From Ciona savignyi (taxonomy: Eukaryota > Chordata > Ascidiacea > Phlebobranchia > Cionidae), in assembly GCA_000149265.1 (NCBI GenBank), contig CH003266.1:771300-835299 (forward strand): 64,000 nucleotides of DNA. The letters are read 5' to 3'. Shown here piece after piece: positions 46,101 through 57,500 of this stretch. Below the pieces are notes generated by a model. That model was given only the letters and a program-made list of their open reading frames with translations. It searched no databases and was not told the DNA's origin. How positions within the stretch are numbered: the stretch's first letter is position 1; the number at the start of each line of letters is the position of its first letter. The translations under genes were made by a program, and so were the position numbers.

Positions 46101-47224
46101 TCCAATAATTGTCTTAATTAGTGAAGCATGGCCTGGACAATCCACCAAGGTGTACTGTAGCTTTGTGAACTTGGATTCTTTCAAATGTGCTGGAAGCTCA
46201 ACTGAGAAGGAAGAGAAACCAAGATCCAAAGTTATTCCACGTTCCCTGCAAAATATAAGAAGTGTCAGGTCCTATCGGTTAGTCTGGTGGTTAAGTGCGT
46301 CGCATTTCAATCGAAAGGTTGCAGGTGCGAAACTAGTTGTAGCTAGGTTGTTGTGTCCTTGAGCAAGGCACTTTACGGACATTGCTTGAATCCAGCGTAT
46401 TAATGAGTTCTACCAAATTGAAGGAACGTTCATATCATACACAACACACTGCAATAGCTTCAGTAACCCGACGGTGGGCGCGAGGTGATCTGACGTTTGC
46501 CCGTGTGTTAACCCCCTTGGTTTTCCCATTCAAGGGGATAAACATGAATATCCTATCCATCAGTTTATTATTGTTTTTTTTGCATTCATACGCCACAATT
46601 CAGTTATCCAGACTGACCCATACCCCTCGTGGGTGGGGAACATAAGTAACCCATCCTCTTTTCTTTGGTTAAAAGTTTACACAGGCTTTTTCCCATAGAC
46701 AAAATTGTGCATACCGACAAATTTAGCTGTTTACTATGGCTATTGTACCTTTTATATTGCAGTGTTATCTTTTAGTAATGTGTTAATAAGGCTATACAAT
46801 ACAATTCAATTTTTATTTTTGTTTCTTTCTCTGCAGCGTTTAACACCAACAATTTGAAAATACATGTCATATATATATATATATATACCAAAACTAATAT
46901 GGTGTTAACTGAAAATCCAACAATTAACAAAAAAATACTGTGACAAGATACTACAGCAAAACAGGAAGGAACCCCAAAAAAAATATATATATAGCAAAAC
47001 AAATATGGCGTTAACTGAAATTCCAACAATTAACAAAAAAAACTGTGACAAGATACTACAGCAAAACAGAAAGGCAGCAAAGGTAAAACAACCACCTACT
47101 TGCTCTGTGGATTCTTATCAAAAGCGGCGGTTGATGCGACTGTACTTAGAGCTTTCGCCAGTGATGTTTTACCACTGTCTACATGACCCAGCATGCCAAT
47201 ATTGAAATTTAAAACTTCTTCCAT
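40118..47224 (-). CDS. eefsec: Selenocysteine-specific elongation factor eEFSec, complete, 10 exons
   Basis: GTPase that carries Sec-tRNA to the ribosome at UGA codons marked by SECIS elements. Exons: 47224-47100, 46245-46100, 45516-45362, 45004-44852, 44126-43962, 43543-43146, 42480-42364, 42014-41900, 40621-40465, 40278-40118. The total is 1692 nt, 563 residues (human about 596); all phases match. GTPase motifs: P-loop GHVDSGKT (13-20), ERGITLD switch I, DCPGH (77-81), NKVD (131-134). SVDHCFSIRGQGTVMTG and VTQFDPKLLERGLVC mark domains 2-3. The C-terminal domain 4, typical of SelB/eEFSec, ends YDPAKRMAQT. The donors of exons 4 (AAA/GTTTGT) and 6 (AA/GTACGT) are unusual but are the only ones that keep frame and similarity. 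A related EF-Tu-type factor is excluded by the domain 4 match. Confidence 0.97.
40661..41031 (-). repeat. Three tandem SINE-B copies
   Basis: Copies at 40661-40765, 40798-40903 and 40918-41031, all on the minus strand, in the EEFSEC intron between exons 8 and 9. Each has AAGTTTCRAACCC (B-box complement) and CGCGTTAACCATTCGGYC (A-box complement). Confidence 0.8.
41489..41773 (-). repeat. SINE-A, full length
   Basis: Tail side GATATTTATGCTTATCC; head complement ACCGGCCGGAC. It has a short duplication (GCCCAAGGTCAAGGACAC). Confidence 0.8.
42059..42347 (+). repeat. SINE-A, full length
   Basis: Head GGCCGTTTGGTCTAGCGG; here the B-box is the canonical-looking GGTTCGAAACT. Tail ATATCCTATCCTATT. 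It sits in the short EEFSEC intron between exons 7 and 8. Confidence 0.85.
42607..42918 (-). repeat. Repeat C, near full length
   Basis: From TAGTTTAGTTCATTCATTTTC to GGTGTGGCCCGAAAGCGTGG, close to the 8757 copy. Confidence 0.75.
43640..43918 (-). repeat. SINE-A, full length
   Basis: Tail GGATAGGATAGGATATTC; head complement ends GGGCCAGAC. In the EEFSEC intron between exons 5 and 6. Confidence 0.85.
44352..44420 (+). mobile_element. hAT-like terminal fragment
   Basis: CAGGGGTTGGCAACTTTTC followed by GGCGGGCCAGATG is a typical hAT-like end. No opposite end was found nearby. Confidence 0.4.
44690..44812 (-). repeat. Repeat C fragment
   Basis: GGCAAAACGACAGTCGTAAGAAC and TAGACGTGGCCGCTAAACCC, abutting EEFSEC exon 4. 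Confidence 0.55.
45098..45300. repeat. T-rich minisatellite
   Basis: About ten copies of a roughly 20-bp TTTTTTCGTTTTTTATTGTG unit in the EEFSEC intron before exon 4. Confidence 0.85.
45590..45712 (-). repeat. Repeat C fragment
   Basis: TAGTTTAGTTCATGCATTTTTTGCC through GAACAGTCGTAAAAACAGG. The 5' half is missing. Confidence 0.55.
46270..46557 (+). repeat. SINE-A, full length
   Basis: Head CCTATCGGTTAGTCTGGTGG, tail ATATCCTATCC, in EEFSEC intron 1. Confidence 0.85.
46800..47075. repeat. Dispersed AT-rich repeat, partly duplicated
   Basis: The stretch from TATATATA through GTTAACTGAAAATCCAACAA to ACTACAGCAAAACAGGAAGG occurs at 46866-46975 and again at 46985-47075. A related inverted copy lies at about 51990-52135 and a part at 51235-51300, both near TEKT4. 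Confidence 0.6.
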
Positions 47225-47328
47225 ATTTGCTTAGCGCTATTTAATGCAACACAAATTGTATTATAGTATCTTTTATTACTACTATCTATGTAAAGTTGGT
47301 TCATTGTTTATTAACAAGCTTGTCGGGG

Positions 47329-47533
47329 GTGCCTCTAAATACTACAGGACCGCTTGGATCGCTTAGATTGCTATTTAAAGTAATTCTAACCCTGTCCCAA
47401 ACACTAATCCCCAGAACTAACTTAACCCCAACCCTAACATTATTATCATAATCCTTATTTTAGTGAGAGAAGTTTTCTCCAAGGCTTTTGTAATTACGAA
47501 GTATAGTAAGCGATCCTGTGGTATTTAGAGGTA
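47329..47533. mobile_element. MITE family M2
   Basis: Ends GGTGCCTCTAAATACTACAG and CTGTGGTATTTAGAGGTAC; same length as the 28179 copy. Confidence 0.8.
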
Positions 47534-47689
47534 CGATATCATTTATAAGTCTGGAAAGAGCAGCATTTCTTCGCATAGGATAACTAAAATGCATGCGACA
47601 AAACAAAATTTAACACTAAATTAATGTATATAAACCAAAACACATCACAAATCCATGTGGAATTTTGCATACCAGACTTGGTTATTTAA

Positions 47690-48567
47690 CCCTTAGACCA
47701 CGACGGTTACATATTTGTAACCGAGAAGTGTCCCCGAAAAAAAATGCACAATTCAGTCGTTTCTTGGGGGATTTTTCTAGTTTTTATATTTTTGGAAAGC
47801 ATTTGAATAGATCTTTCGAAATAACGCATAAAAACATAACCCTTTTATTTAAAATTTTTGAGTAATATTGCTCCAAACATGTTTCTTCAAAATTTTTGTA
47901 TCTAGTTTAACTTTTAAGCATAACATCGCTTTTTTGTGTTCTGGGGAGTTAAAATTGTTACACTAGTTGCTGTGAGAATAAAACTAGCAGTAGTCATCTT
48001 TGTTTTCGCTTTTACCAGTCATTTTCGATCTTTCAACGATATATGTATACATATGTGTATATTACTTTTTTTAATTACTATTGATATTTATTCATTTTTT
48101 CGTCTTTGTTTTGTTTGTTATTGAATTATTATTTGATATTCAGAAGAAATATGACAATTTACCGCCGATCAGGCTGCCAGCATGACCAAGGCCGACAGTG
48201 ATTCTGGTGATGCAATGCCTTATTTGTCGGTCATGAGTGACGTCATCACGCTTAGTTGACGTCATTAAAAAATAAAAGACGGAACTTTGTAGGAAATATC
48301 ATTCTGAACAACTTTGTAATACATTACTATCTTCTACAAGCTACCAGTAACCAGTAATTAAGAGTATAAAGTATTGATTATGACGTCATTACAAATTCTA
48401 CGACGTCATCAAAAAAATAAATATACCAATTTGTAGAAAATTATATACTGGACAACTTTGTAATAGATTATTTTTCCCTAAATCCAACAGTATTCGCAGC
48501 AAACGAGGTCAAAGCAACCTTACTCAAAACTGCCAAAAACGGCAAAAGTTCCGTCGTGGTCAAAGGG
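47690..48567. mobile_element. TTAA-flanked (piggyBac-like) element (878 bp)
   Basis: TTAA at 47686-47689 and 48568-48571. Inverted ends CCCTTAGACCACGACGG and CCGTCGTGGTCAAAGGG. The flanks GACTTGGTTATT and GGTATCTGAACG are joined without the element at about 49560-49590, so the borders are well fixed. There is no long frame, so it is non-autonomous. Confidence 0.85.
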
Positions 48568-49191
48568 TTAAATGGTATCTGAACGTTTTAAATATTAAGC
48601 CGTATAATAAACATGAACCTGCGGTCCCTTTGTTTTGTACAGGTCCACTAAAACTACGAATCTGGCGCGCTATCCATTTGGCCAAACACCGATATTGAAT
48701 TAAAAGAAGTTATATGGTTATTTTACTGTTTGACCTCTAGTGCCACCTAACTCCTAAAAAAATTATCTAATACATTTTTTTTCAGAAACGAAACTTTCGT
48801 TCCTGCCTTTTCGCTTTGGAAAAATTTCGTTTCTCACCGATACATAGGGTAAGTCTTGCGTAAAATTGGGGCATACTATAGCACAATCGAATATCGCTTG
48901 TTTTGCCAGTTATGCTTACTAATTTACCAGTTTACTTGTTGTACCATTTATGTTTACTAATTTTAATTATTCGCAATTACATCATTATACCTAACCGCAT
49001 TTCATTCCTCAGATATTGCTGAGTTATTGAACGCCTAACAAAAATGACTTGCAATAATTTAAAGGTGTAAACTCATTGATACATGTGATACACAATAAAA
49101 TAAAGAAACATGGAATGTAATGCAATTGACTTTTGTTTATCCCGTGAATGATAAACCGCAAGGGGGCACAACAGTTTAATTAATTATCGAG

Positions 49192-49291
49192 NNNNNNNNN
49201 NNNNNNNNNNNNNNNNNNNNNNNNNNNNNNNNNNNNNNNNNNNNNNNNNNNNNNNNNNNNNNNNNNNNNNNNNNNNNNNNNNNNNNNNNNN
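49192..49291. other. Assembly gap (100 N)
   Basis: Exactly 100 undetermined bases; the true size is unknown. Confidence 0.99.
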
Positions 49292-50876
49292 CTGCACCTA
49301 GCGGACCTGTACAAAATAAAGGGACCCTGAACCTGTGACCAACTTAATTACAAAGATGACAATAAGTTCTAAGATTAACTCTAGATCAACTATTTTTGCC
49401 CTGTTAACTATATTTTCGCTAAATCATCATAATTGAGGCTCATACATCCAACTTGCTTAGAAGTCTAATATTTCAAACTAATTGCCATGAAGAACACATT
49501 ACAAATCCGTGTGGAATTTTGCATGCACAAGATATTGTTGAAAACTGCCATGACATTTAGACTTGGTTATTATTTTTCAAATAGTATCTGAACGTTTTAA
49601 AACTTAAGCAGCCGTATAATAAACATGAACCTGTGATCAACTTAAATACAAAGAGCATAGTAAGTTAGATTAACTCTAGATCATGCCCTGTTAACTACAT
49701 TTTTGCTGAATCATCATATTTGTGACTTTTATATCCAACTTGCTAAGAAGTCTAATATTTTAAACCTAATGAAACTCGTCCTAAACCTTTTCGACCGACT
49801 TAATTATATTAATTTCGACGAAGAAAATCTGACATAATAAAGAATCAGGAGCAAGACCTGGTCAAACGTAAGAATCAATGTTTTTGATTTGTCATTAACA
49901 GCATAATTGTGTAATCATGATAGGGGAAGTCCCTAAAAAATATTTTATTTCGGCAAAACGAATTAAATTTTTGGACTTTGTTAAATTGTTTTAATCATAC
50001 ATCCAAACAGCAAAAATTGATTAATAATTTACTAAACTTGTGTTAGATTTAAATTGTGTCCAAACGATAAAATTTTTCAGAAACTATTAGAGAAAAATTA
50101 AAAACTTTTAATTAAAAAAATTAAAACTTGAAATGAGTTCATAATTTTCCTTTTCGGGTTAAAAATAAAAAACCTGTAATTTTATTTTTGTATAATACAA
50201 AAATTAAAAAAAAATTGCCTTTATCCTCAGGATTGGGGACTTTACGCATAACAAAATTTGAAGCTCCACCTTTAATAGATTTGTTACCAAGAAGCGGTCG
50301 CTATAGCAACATTGTCAAGACATTTCATTCCGCAAACATATTTGTTCGCGCGATTGTTTGACCGAGGCTTGTCGACTACAATCTAAACGAAGGTAAGTTT
50401 TAAGATAAATTATTCAGTTATATTTTCTCGTTCTAATCCTAAAGTAATGTCAAGGTTTATATGTTTGTCAGTCTGGAAAGCATAGCCAGGCGAGCACACT
50501 CACGAAAATTTTATTTATCAATTATCATGAATTCATTCAAAAATAATTATGACATGCACTCGTTATAACTTTATATCGGTAATTTTTGATCGAGATCTTT
50601 CTTTAATTGTAGCATAATCCATTTATCACGAGTGACTTACTCAAAGAAAGACACGGTTGTTCAAGTTTTTGAATCCCATACGCTAGGTAAAGTAGCTACA
50701 ACTGAATCGATATCTACGTCTTTTCGTGTTCCTTTTCTGTAATATTTTATTTAGATTGATAAATATTTAGTTTAGTTTAGTTTATTTTTTGTTTCTCCAC
50801 GATGAAAACATAAATTTATTTTCATTATGAACATAGTATTTCTGTTTATTAACTCTACATCGTTTTGACTGCCTTT

Positions 50877-51171
50877 TTCTATTGATAAGTTTGTTTTCTG
50901 TGCGCCGGATTTTTGCGCCAGCGTTTTTTAACCTAAATTTTGTTCCACGCAGGCAATACTTATTTGCGCCACCAATAACGAAGTTGCATAATTTTCAATT
51001 AAAACTTTAAAATATAAAGCTTAAAGTATCAAAAATACTGACATAAATGAAAGGAAGTGTAATCACGCCACGCCAGCATAGTTTTTGAAGTTTTCTGCAC
51101 CAATACCCGAAAAAGTAGTCCGTGCGCCACGCCAGATATATCCGGCGCATCATACGAACTTTCCAGTAGGG
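50877..51171. mobile_element. Inverted-repeat element, family M3, older copy
   Basis: Closely similar to 52149-52442 along its length. The right end is CGAACTTTCCAGTAGGG; the left end is decayed (TTCTATTGATAAGTTTG). Flanking 8-mers CTGCCTTT (50869) and CTGCCTGT (51172) match at 7/8. Confidence 0.75.
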
Positions 51172-51221
51172 CTGCCTGTAGACCACTGTTTAAATTAATT
51201 TGTAATATCATTGCAGATATT

Positions 51222-51252
<31 letters not shown>

Positions 51253-51289
51253 ATGACATGTATTTTCAAATTGTTGATGGTAAATGCTG

Positions 51290-51520
51290 CAGCGAAAGAA
51301 ATAAAAATTGTATTGTAAAAAATTATTGTAATTAGCGAAAGAAACAAAAATAAAAATTGTGTGGAAAAAAATTATTGTAATTAGCGAAAGAAACAAAAAT
51401 AAAAATTGTGTGGAAAAAATTATTGTAATTAGCGAAAGAAACAAAAATAAAAATTTTGTGGAAAAAAATTATTGTAATTAGCGAAAGAAACAAAAATAAA
51501 AATTTTGTGGAAAAAAATTG
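51290..51520. repeat. About five copies of a 48-49 bp unit upstream of TEKT4
   Basis: ATTAGCGAAAGAAACAAAAA recurs at 51331, 51380, 51428 and 51477. The array ends about 35 bp before the TEKT4 start codon, so it lies in the promoter or 5' UTR. Confidence 0.85.
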
Positions 51521-51556
51521 TATAATTAATTTGCAACATCATCATAGATCAGCAGC

Positions 51557-54500
51557 ATGGCATCTGCGGAAGTCCTCTTAAAAACCCAACCGGCTCCTCA
51601 ATCGATCCCGGTAGAGGCTCTCGGGAAGAAGGAGCATTTCATCCCCATCAACACGGGGTCGTACACGTCGCATGGGCTCCCGACCACAGGGTTCCGCACG
51701 GCCAAGTACACCCCCGAGGAGTGGCACCAGAACAACTACACCAAGTTCTACCAGTCGTTCTCCGATCGTGACAACGCGGAGAGAATTCAACACGAGTCGA
51801 AGAAGCTCGCGAACGAGACGTTGGCTATCACTAACAGGTTTTTTTTAAATTCGGATTGAAATTAAAGTAAAATTTTATGAAATAAACTTATTTTGATGTG
51901 ATTTTTGAAAAAATTTAAAGAAAAAAATCGATTCTATTGCAAACAGATATGTACAGTAGGCACCAAACTAGATAACTTTTGTTTTTTTGGTGCCTTCCTG
52001 TTTTGCTGTAGTATCTTCCTACAGTATTGTTTTGGTAATTGTTGGATTTTATATATGACATGTGTTTTTAAATTGTTGGTGGTAAACGCTGCAGCAAAAG
52101 AAACAAAAAATAAAAATTGTATTGTATTGTACTGTACAGTAGTGAACACCCTATTGGAAAGTTCGTTTTCTGTGCGCCGGATTTTTGCGCCAACATTTTT
52201 TAACCTAAATTTTGCGCCACGCCGCAATACTAATTTGCGCCACCACAAACGAAGTTGCATATTTTTCAATTAAAACTTTGAAATATAAAGCTTAAAGTAT
52301 CAAAAATACTGACATAAATGAAAGGAAGTGTAATCATGCCACGCCAGCATGGTTTTTGTAGTTTTCTGCGCCATTACCCGAAAAAGTAGTCCGTGGGCCG
52401 CGCCAGATATATCCGGCGCATCATACGAACTTTCCAGTAGGGAGTGAACACACCACAGCTAAAGCTGATTTTTGCTCCAGAACTCAAGCTGACGTGACAA
52501 AGAAGTTGGGAGAACGGATCCACGACATCAACTTCTGGAAGTTTGAGCTTCAACGGGAGATCGATGACCTCATTGCGGAAACTGAACTTCTGTTCCAACA
52601 AAAAGTTGGTGGTTTTATGTCGGATTTGCCTAATATGGGGGGGTGGCCTTGGAATTCATGATATAACTTGTGCGAGTTGAAACTCGCGACTTTGGTAGTC
52701 TGGGTTTAAAACCTGTCGGAGTTAACTACTATTAAAACCTTAATTCAGGCGAGTTAACAAATCTGCGTTGTGGGGGTTAAATATTCTTGGTTAAAACTCA
52801 TGGCCGCAATTTGGTAGAACCCATTAATCCGCTGGGATCAGGCAATGTCCGTTAAGTGCCTTGCCCAAGGACACAACCGACTAGCTAGCGACCAGTTTCG
52901 CACCTGCAACCTTTCGGTTAAAAGGCGTCACACTAGGGATGCACAAACTAGAATATCTTGGTATTCTAGAATAGTTATTTCGAATCCAGAATATCGAATC
53001 CTATTCTATATTAAAAAGCAAACTCGAGTTAAAGTGGCAAGATCGTCAAAAATTTCTGCTGCCGCTGACTACCTCTATGGCCAGTGTGATTACATACTTA
53101 TAATCATAGGCGGCGACTTCAGTAAAATGTTACCGTTGCGCGAAATTTTATGACGTCACAATCGGCCCTATGCCTCGAACTAACTCGGATAGAACTATGA
53201 TACTAACGATTTACAAAGCTAAAAGATTAAGCCAGGAGTTTAAGTGTTTAATCTAACTACTTCCCCTGCTGAAATATTGCATGGTCGTTAATACGCAGCT
53301 CAGCGTCAACAATATGGAAAGAATATACCAAATAATTATGTGTCTGCGAGGGCTGTGCAAGAACCCAGATTCTTATAACGGTTCACTGATCAAGGAAAAA
53401 AAACGTTAACCGTTAACCGATGTTAGCCTACTGTTCTCTCTAGCTAATACTTAATGGGAAGAACATGGGGAAAACGGGAGTGCGTCAGTGGTCCTTTATT
53501 AAATCTAGGTCAACGTAACCCTAGGTCAAACCGCCGATCAAAGCAATAAACACCGCTGGAAAAGCGGCGCTGCGGTTAGACGATTTAATGTGATAATTAT
53601 TTAAATGCGCAGGGAATTTTTTGCGTAATTATAAAACAGACATTGCGGCGAATTTACAACGGGCGGAAGTCGGCGCCCATGCTTATAATATCCATTGTAA
53701 TCAACGCTGCTGCAATATGTACAATGGAAATAAAAAGGAACTTCATGCAATTATAGTTTCTTAATGTGCAATGTATATTATTTCGAATCCAAATATTCGA
53801 AATAAACGTAATATTTGGATTCGAATCCCGTAGGATTCGAATCCGGAAGATTCGATATTCTAGTTTGTGCATCCCTACGTCACACTAAACTGCTAGACTA
53901 TTGGGCTGGACAAAATAGAAACATAAACTAAGATAATATTTAAATGTCGAATAAAATAAAAATACAAACATAAAGTAACACTATTCAAATGTCAAATGAA
54001 ATAAAAATAGAAACATAAACGATGAAAATATTCAAATGTCGAATAAAATAAAATTAGAAACATAAACGATGAAAATATTCAAATGTCAAATAAAATAAAA
54101 ATAGAAACATAAACGATGAAAATATTTCCAGGTTCGGTTGGAAAAGGCGCTCGACGCGACCGAAATCCCGATGCAGATTGCCACCGACAATTTGGAGTGC
54201 AGGTTCAGAAGACAGGGACCGGATCTGGTGAAAGACAACGTGGAAATACAACTTCTCCGGGTATGTTTGTAGGTGGTTCGCTAAAACTTGTTTCGTTTTT
54301 TTTTCATATTAATTTCATGCATCAGAAGGCCCTCTAAAAATTTTGTTTTAATCAAGCATTTCTTATCAATGTCATAGCTTCGCTTTAAATTTCCCAATGT
54401 GCGGTGTGATGCAATAAAATTAACTTGAACGAATTCTTGTTTAATGACGTGTTTTAACGACTGTTTGTTTTGCCATATTTTCCCATTCCTGTGTCGAGAT

Positions 54501-57500
54501 TATATTCAGTTGCCATTTTTTAAAAACTAGGGCAAAAAATAAATAAACTAAACTAAATTTCATTTTTACATATTAATATTAATTTTAATTCTCCAGGAGG
54601 TTGATTTGCTAAAGTCTGTCCAGGATTTGCTTAAGCGAACTATTGAACAAACCATGAATCAAATAAGGTAATATCCGTACAGCACATAAATAGTTTGACT
54701 CAGTGGTTGTTCACCTTTTTCGTACGACGCCTAGGTGACCAATTAGATTCACAAGAAATATTTTAAAAAAAAGTTTAGAACAGTGGTTCTTAACCTTTTT
54801 GGTACGGCGCCTCCCTTGCACGATAGATGTCAGTTTACACCCCCCATCTTTAAATACAAAAAGTTACGTGACCGTAGAATTGAAACGTCATGCACGTGTA
54901 ATAAATCAAGTCGGCCTCGCGCCCCCCTAAAAATTTCTGTACGCCCCCCTGGTTAAGAACCAATGGTACAGCAGATATCTATTATTACACATCTGTAATT
55001 TACCTTAGCTATTAAATTACTTGGTAATATATTTAGGGCTGTGCGGTAACCAAATTGTGTTTGAACCAAACGAAAAAAACAACAGTTACAGTGTTCACTA
55101 CTTTTGTTACTTTTCAAATAAGCAATGTAGATTTAAACAGATTTCTTTTAAAAGATATTAGTAAGTTTTCAATTTAAAACGTTTAGGAATTACAAATACA
55201 TATTTAAAAAAATAAACTAAATAAACTGCTTTTATTCACTTTTCTATACTAAGCAATGTAGATTTGAACAGATTTTTATTTTTCAAAGATTTAAGTGAAA
55301 TATCATTTTAAACTGACAAAGCAATTCTGGTGAAATCTTTGCTTAATGTTCAGAAACTACTAATACCTATTTGAAAAAATAAACGAAACTATTCCACTCG
55401 ACCACATGAATTAACAAACAAAAATTGTCTTTGATTTCAGAATGAACAGAGATGCAAAGCAGAACTTGGAATTGGACTGGAGCGATAAGCTTGATGCTCA
55501 TAATATTGACGATAAATGTGGAAGACTTAACAACCAATCCACCGACATCCAATATTATCCAAACTCGGCCAAGTTTGAGGACAAGTAAGGCTTTATAGAG
55601 TCAACTTTTTGACTATATTTTTAAATGCTCTATCGCAGTGGTTCTTAGACTTTTTCAGTCGCGCCCCCCCTTAAGATTTGTGATTCATGCTCACGCCTCA
55701 CCTACTCAAAAATCAAATTTACGAAAAATAGAACAATAATTTATTTGCCATTACCCTGCATATAACGATGTGTCGATATAAAAAAGACAGCGAAAATTGA
55801 ATTTTTAAATTTCAAAAATATGAACTAATTACGACAAGCAGATTTGGTTGTAAGAAAATACCCTAAAAATTGAGAATGTTTTGTTATTTTATGCATATTA
55901 GAAAGACCCTAATACAAATAATTACAGATTATCACTGGATACTAATAGCTACACAAGCATAGGAATATTTATTTTATGCAGAACTTTATTATAAGTTCAG
56001 AGATATTGTAACAAAACATAGTATAGTTTGCAAAAAAATTAATATTATGAAAAAATTAATAAATAATACGTATTTTAAAAATGCAAAAAAATATAAACTA
56101 AACTAATTATGACAAGTAATTTAGGTTGTAAGGAAAAAATACTTTAAAATTGAAAATATTTAGTTATTGTATGCATATTAGAAATAACTGAATACAAAGA
56201 ATCACAGATAAAAACTGGATACTTAAAAGCTTAAATAAATTTATTAAAAGCTCAAATAAATTATAACAAAACATAGTACCAACAAAAAAACAAATACAAT
56301 ACAATTATTTTATTTAGTATGCAATTCTTTTTTTTGTTAAATTAGTTCAAAAATGCTTTTTGCTTACTCCTTAAAGCTATTCCAGCGCTGATTTAAATCC
56401 TAGACTCAAAATTTTTGATCAAATAATTTTAGAAACTAAAGTGATTCAGATAAGGACATCTCTACGCAACAAAGTAACATCATTGCCATTTTGGCTGGTT
56501 AGTCTTGCGGTTAAGTGCCTCGCCTTTAATTGAAAGGTTGCAGGTGCGAAACTGGTCGCTAGCTAGAAGGTTGTGTTCCTTGGGCAAGGCACTTTATGTA
56601 CATTGCCTAAACCCAGCGGATTAATGGGTTCTACTAAATTAAAGGACCGTGTGAATCATATACAACACACTGCAATAGCTCCGGTAACCCGACGATGGCG
56701 CGGAGGTGATCTGACGATTGCCCGTGTGTTAACCCCCTTGGTTTTCCCATTCATGTGGATAAACATGAATATCCTATCCTATCCATAGGATAGCCAAGGT
56801 GGTTATCACACGGGCAGTTGTCAGATCACCTTAACCACTAGACCAACCAACCGGACGGCACATCTAATTAGTTTACAATCTACCTATATCCTATCCTGTC
56901 CTATTTCTCTACAGCTCGTCAACACCAGAGTCGTGGGCGCAGTTCACGCACGACAACATCGTACGAGCCGAGCGTGAAAGGATGGCTTCGATCAATCTTC
57001 GCTCGTTGATCGACAACGTGCTCCACGACACCTCCGACGACCTGAGGGAACAATGCAACTCGGTGAATGAGGCGTTCGCCAAGCGAGTCGAGGAAATGAA
57101 CGACGCAAAAACGAAGCTCGAGAACCATCTGCAGAAGGTATTTTGGTTTAGTTTTAGGCACCATTGCAATGCAATGCGATTACTATATTTCAATATGACA
57201 TTTAACTTTACGGACATTGCCTGAACCCTGCAGATTAATGAGTTCTACCTTATTAAAGTAACGTGTCCATCATATACAACACAATGCAATATAGCTCTGG
57301 TAACCCGACGATGGGCGCGAGGTGATCTAACGATTGCCCGTGTGTTAACCCCCTTTTCCCATTCACGTGGATAAACACGAATATCCCACCCAGGTGCTGA
57401 TAGAGATTGGCAACCAAGAGCGCAACATCTCAATGCTGAAGCAAGCCATCAATGACAAGGAGGCTCCAATGCAAGTCTCACAAACCAGACTCAACCATCG

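Larger units (their letters stand above)
47225..51556. other. Divergent intergenic stretch between EEFSEC and TEKT4
   Basis: Holds MITE M2 (47329-47533), a TTAA element (47690-48567), the N gap, a repeat-derived inverted pair around it, an inverted-repeat element (50877-51171) and a 48-bp minisatellite (51290-51520). The part 49640-50760 is AT-rich and nothing is recognised in it. Promoters of both genes must lie here, but no motif is clear. Confidence 0.5.
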
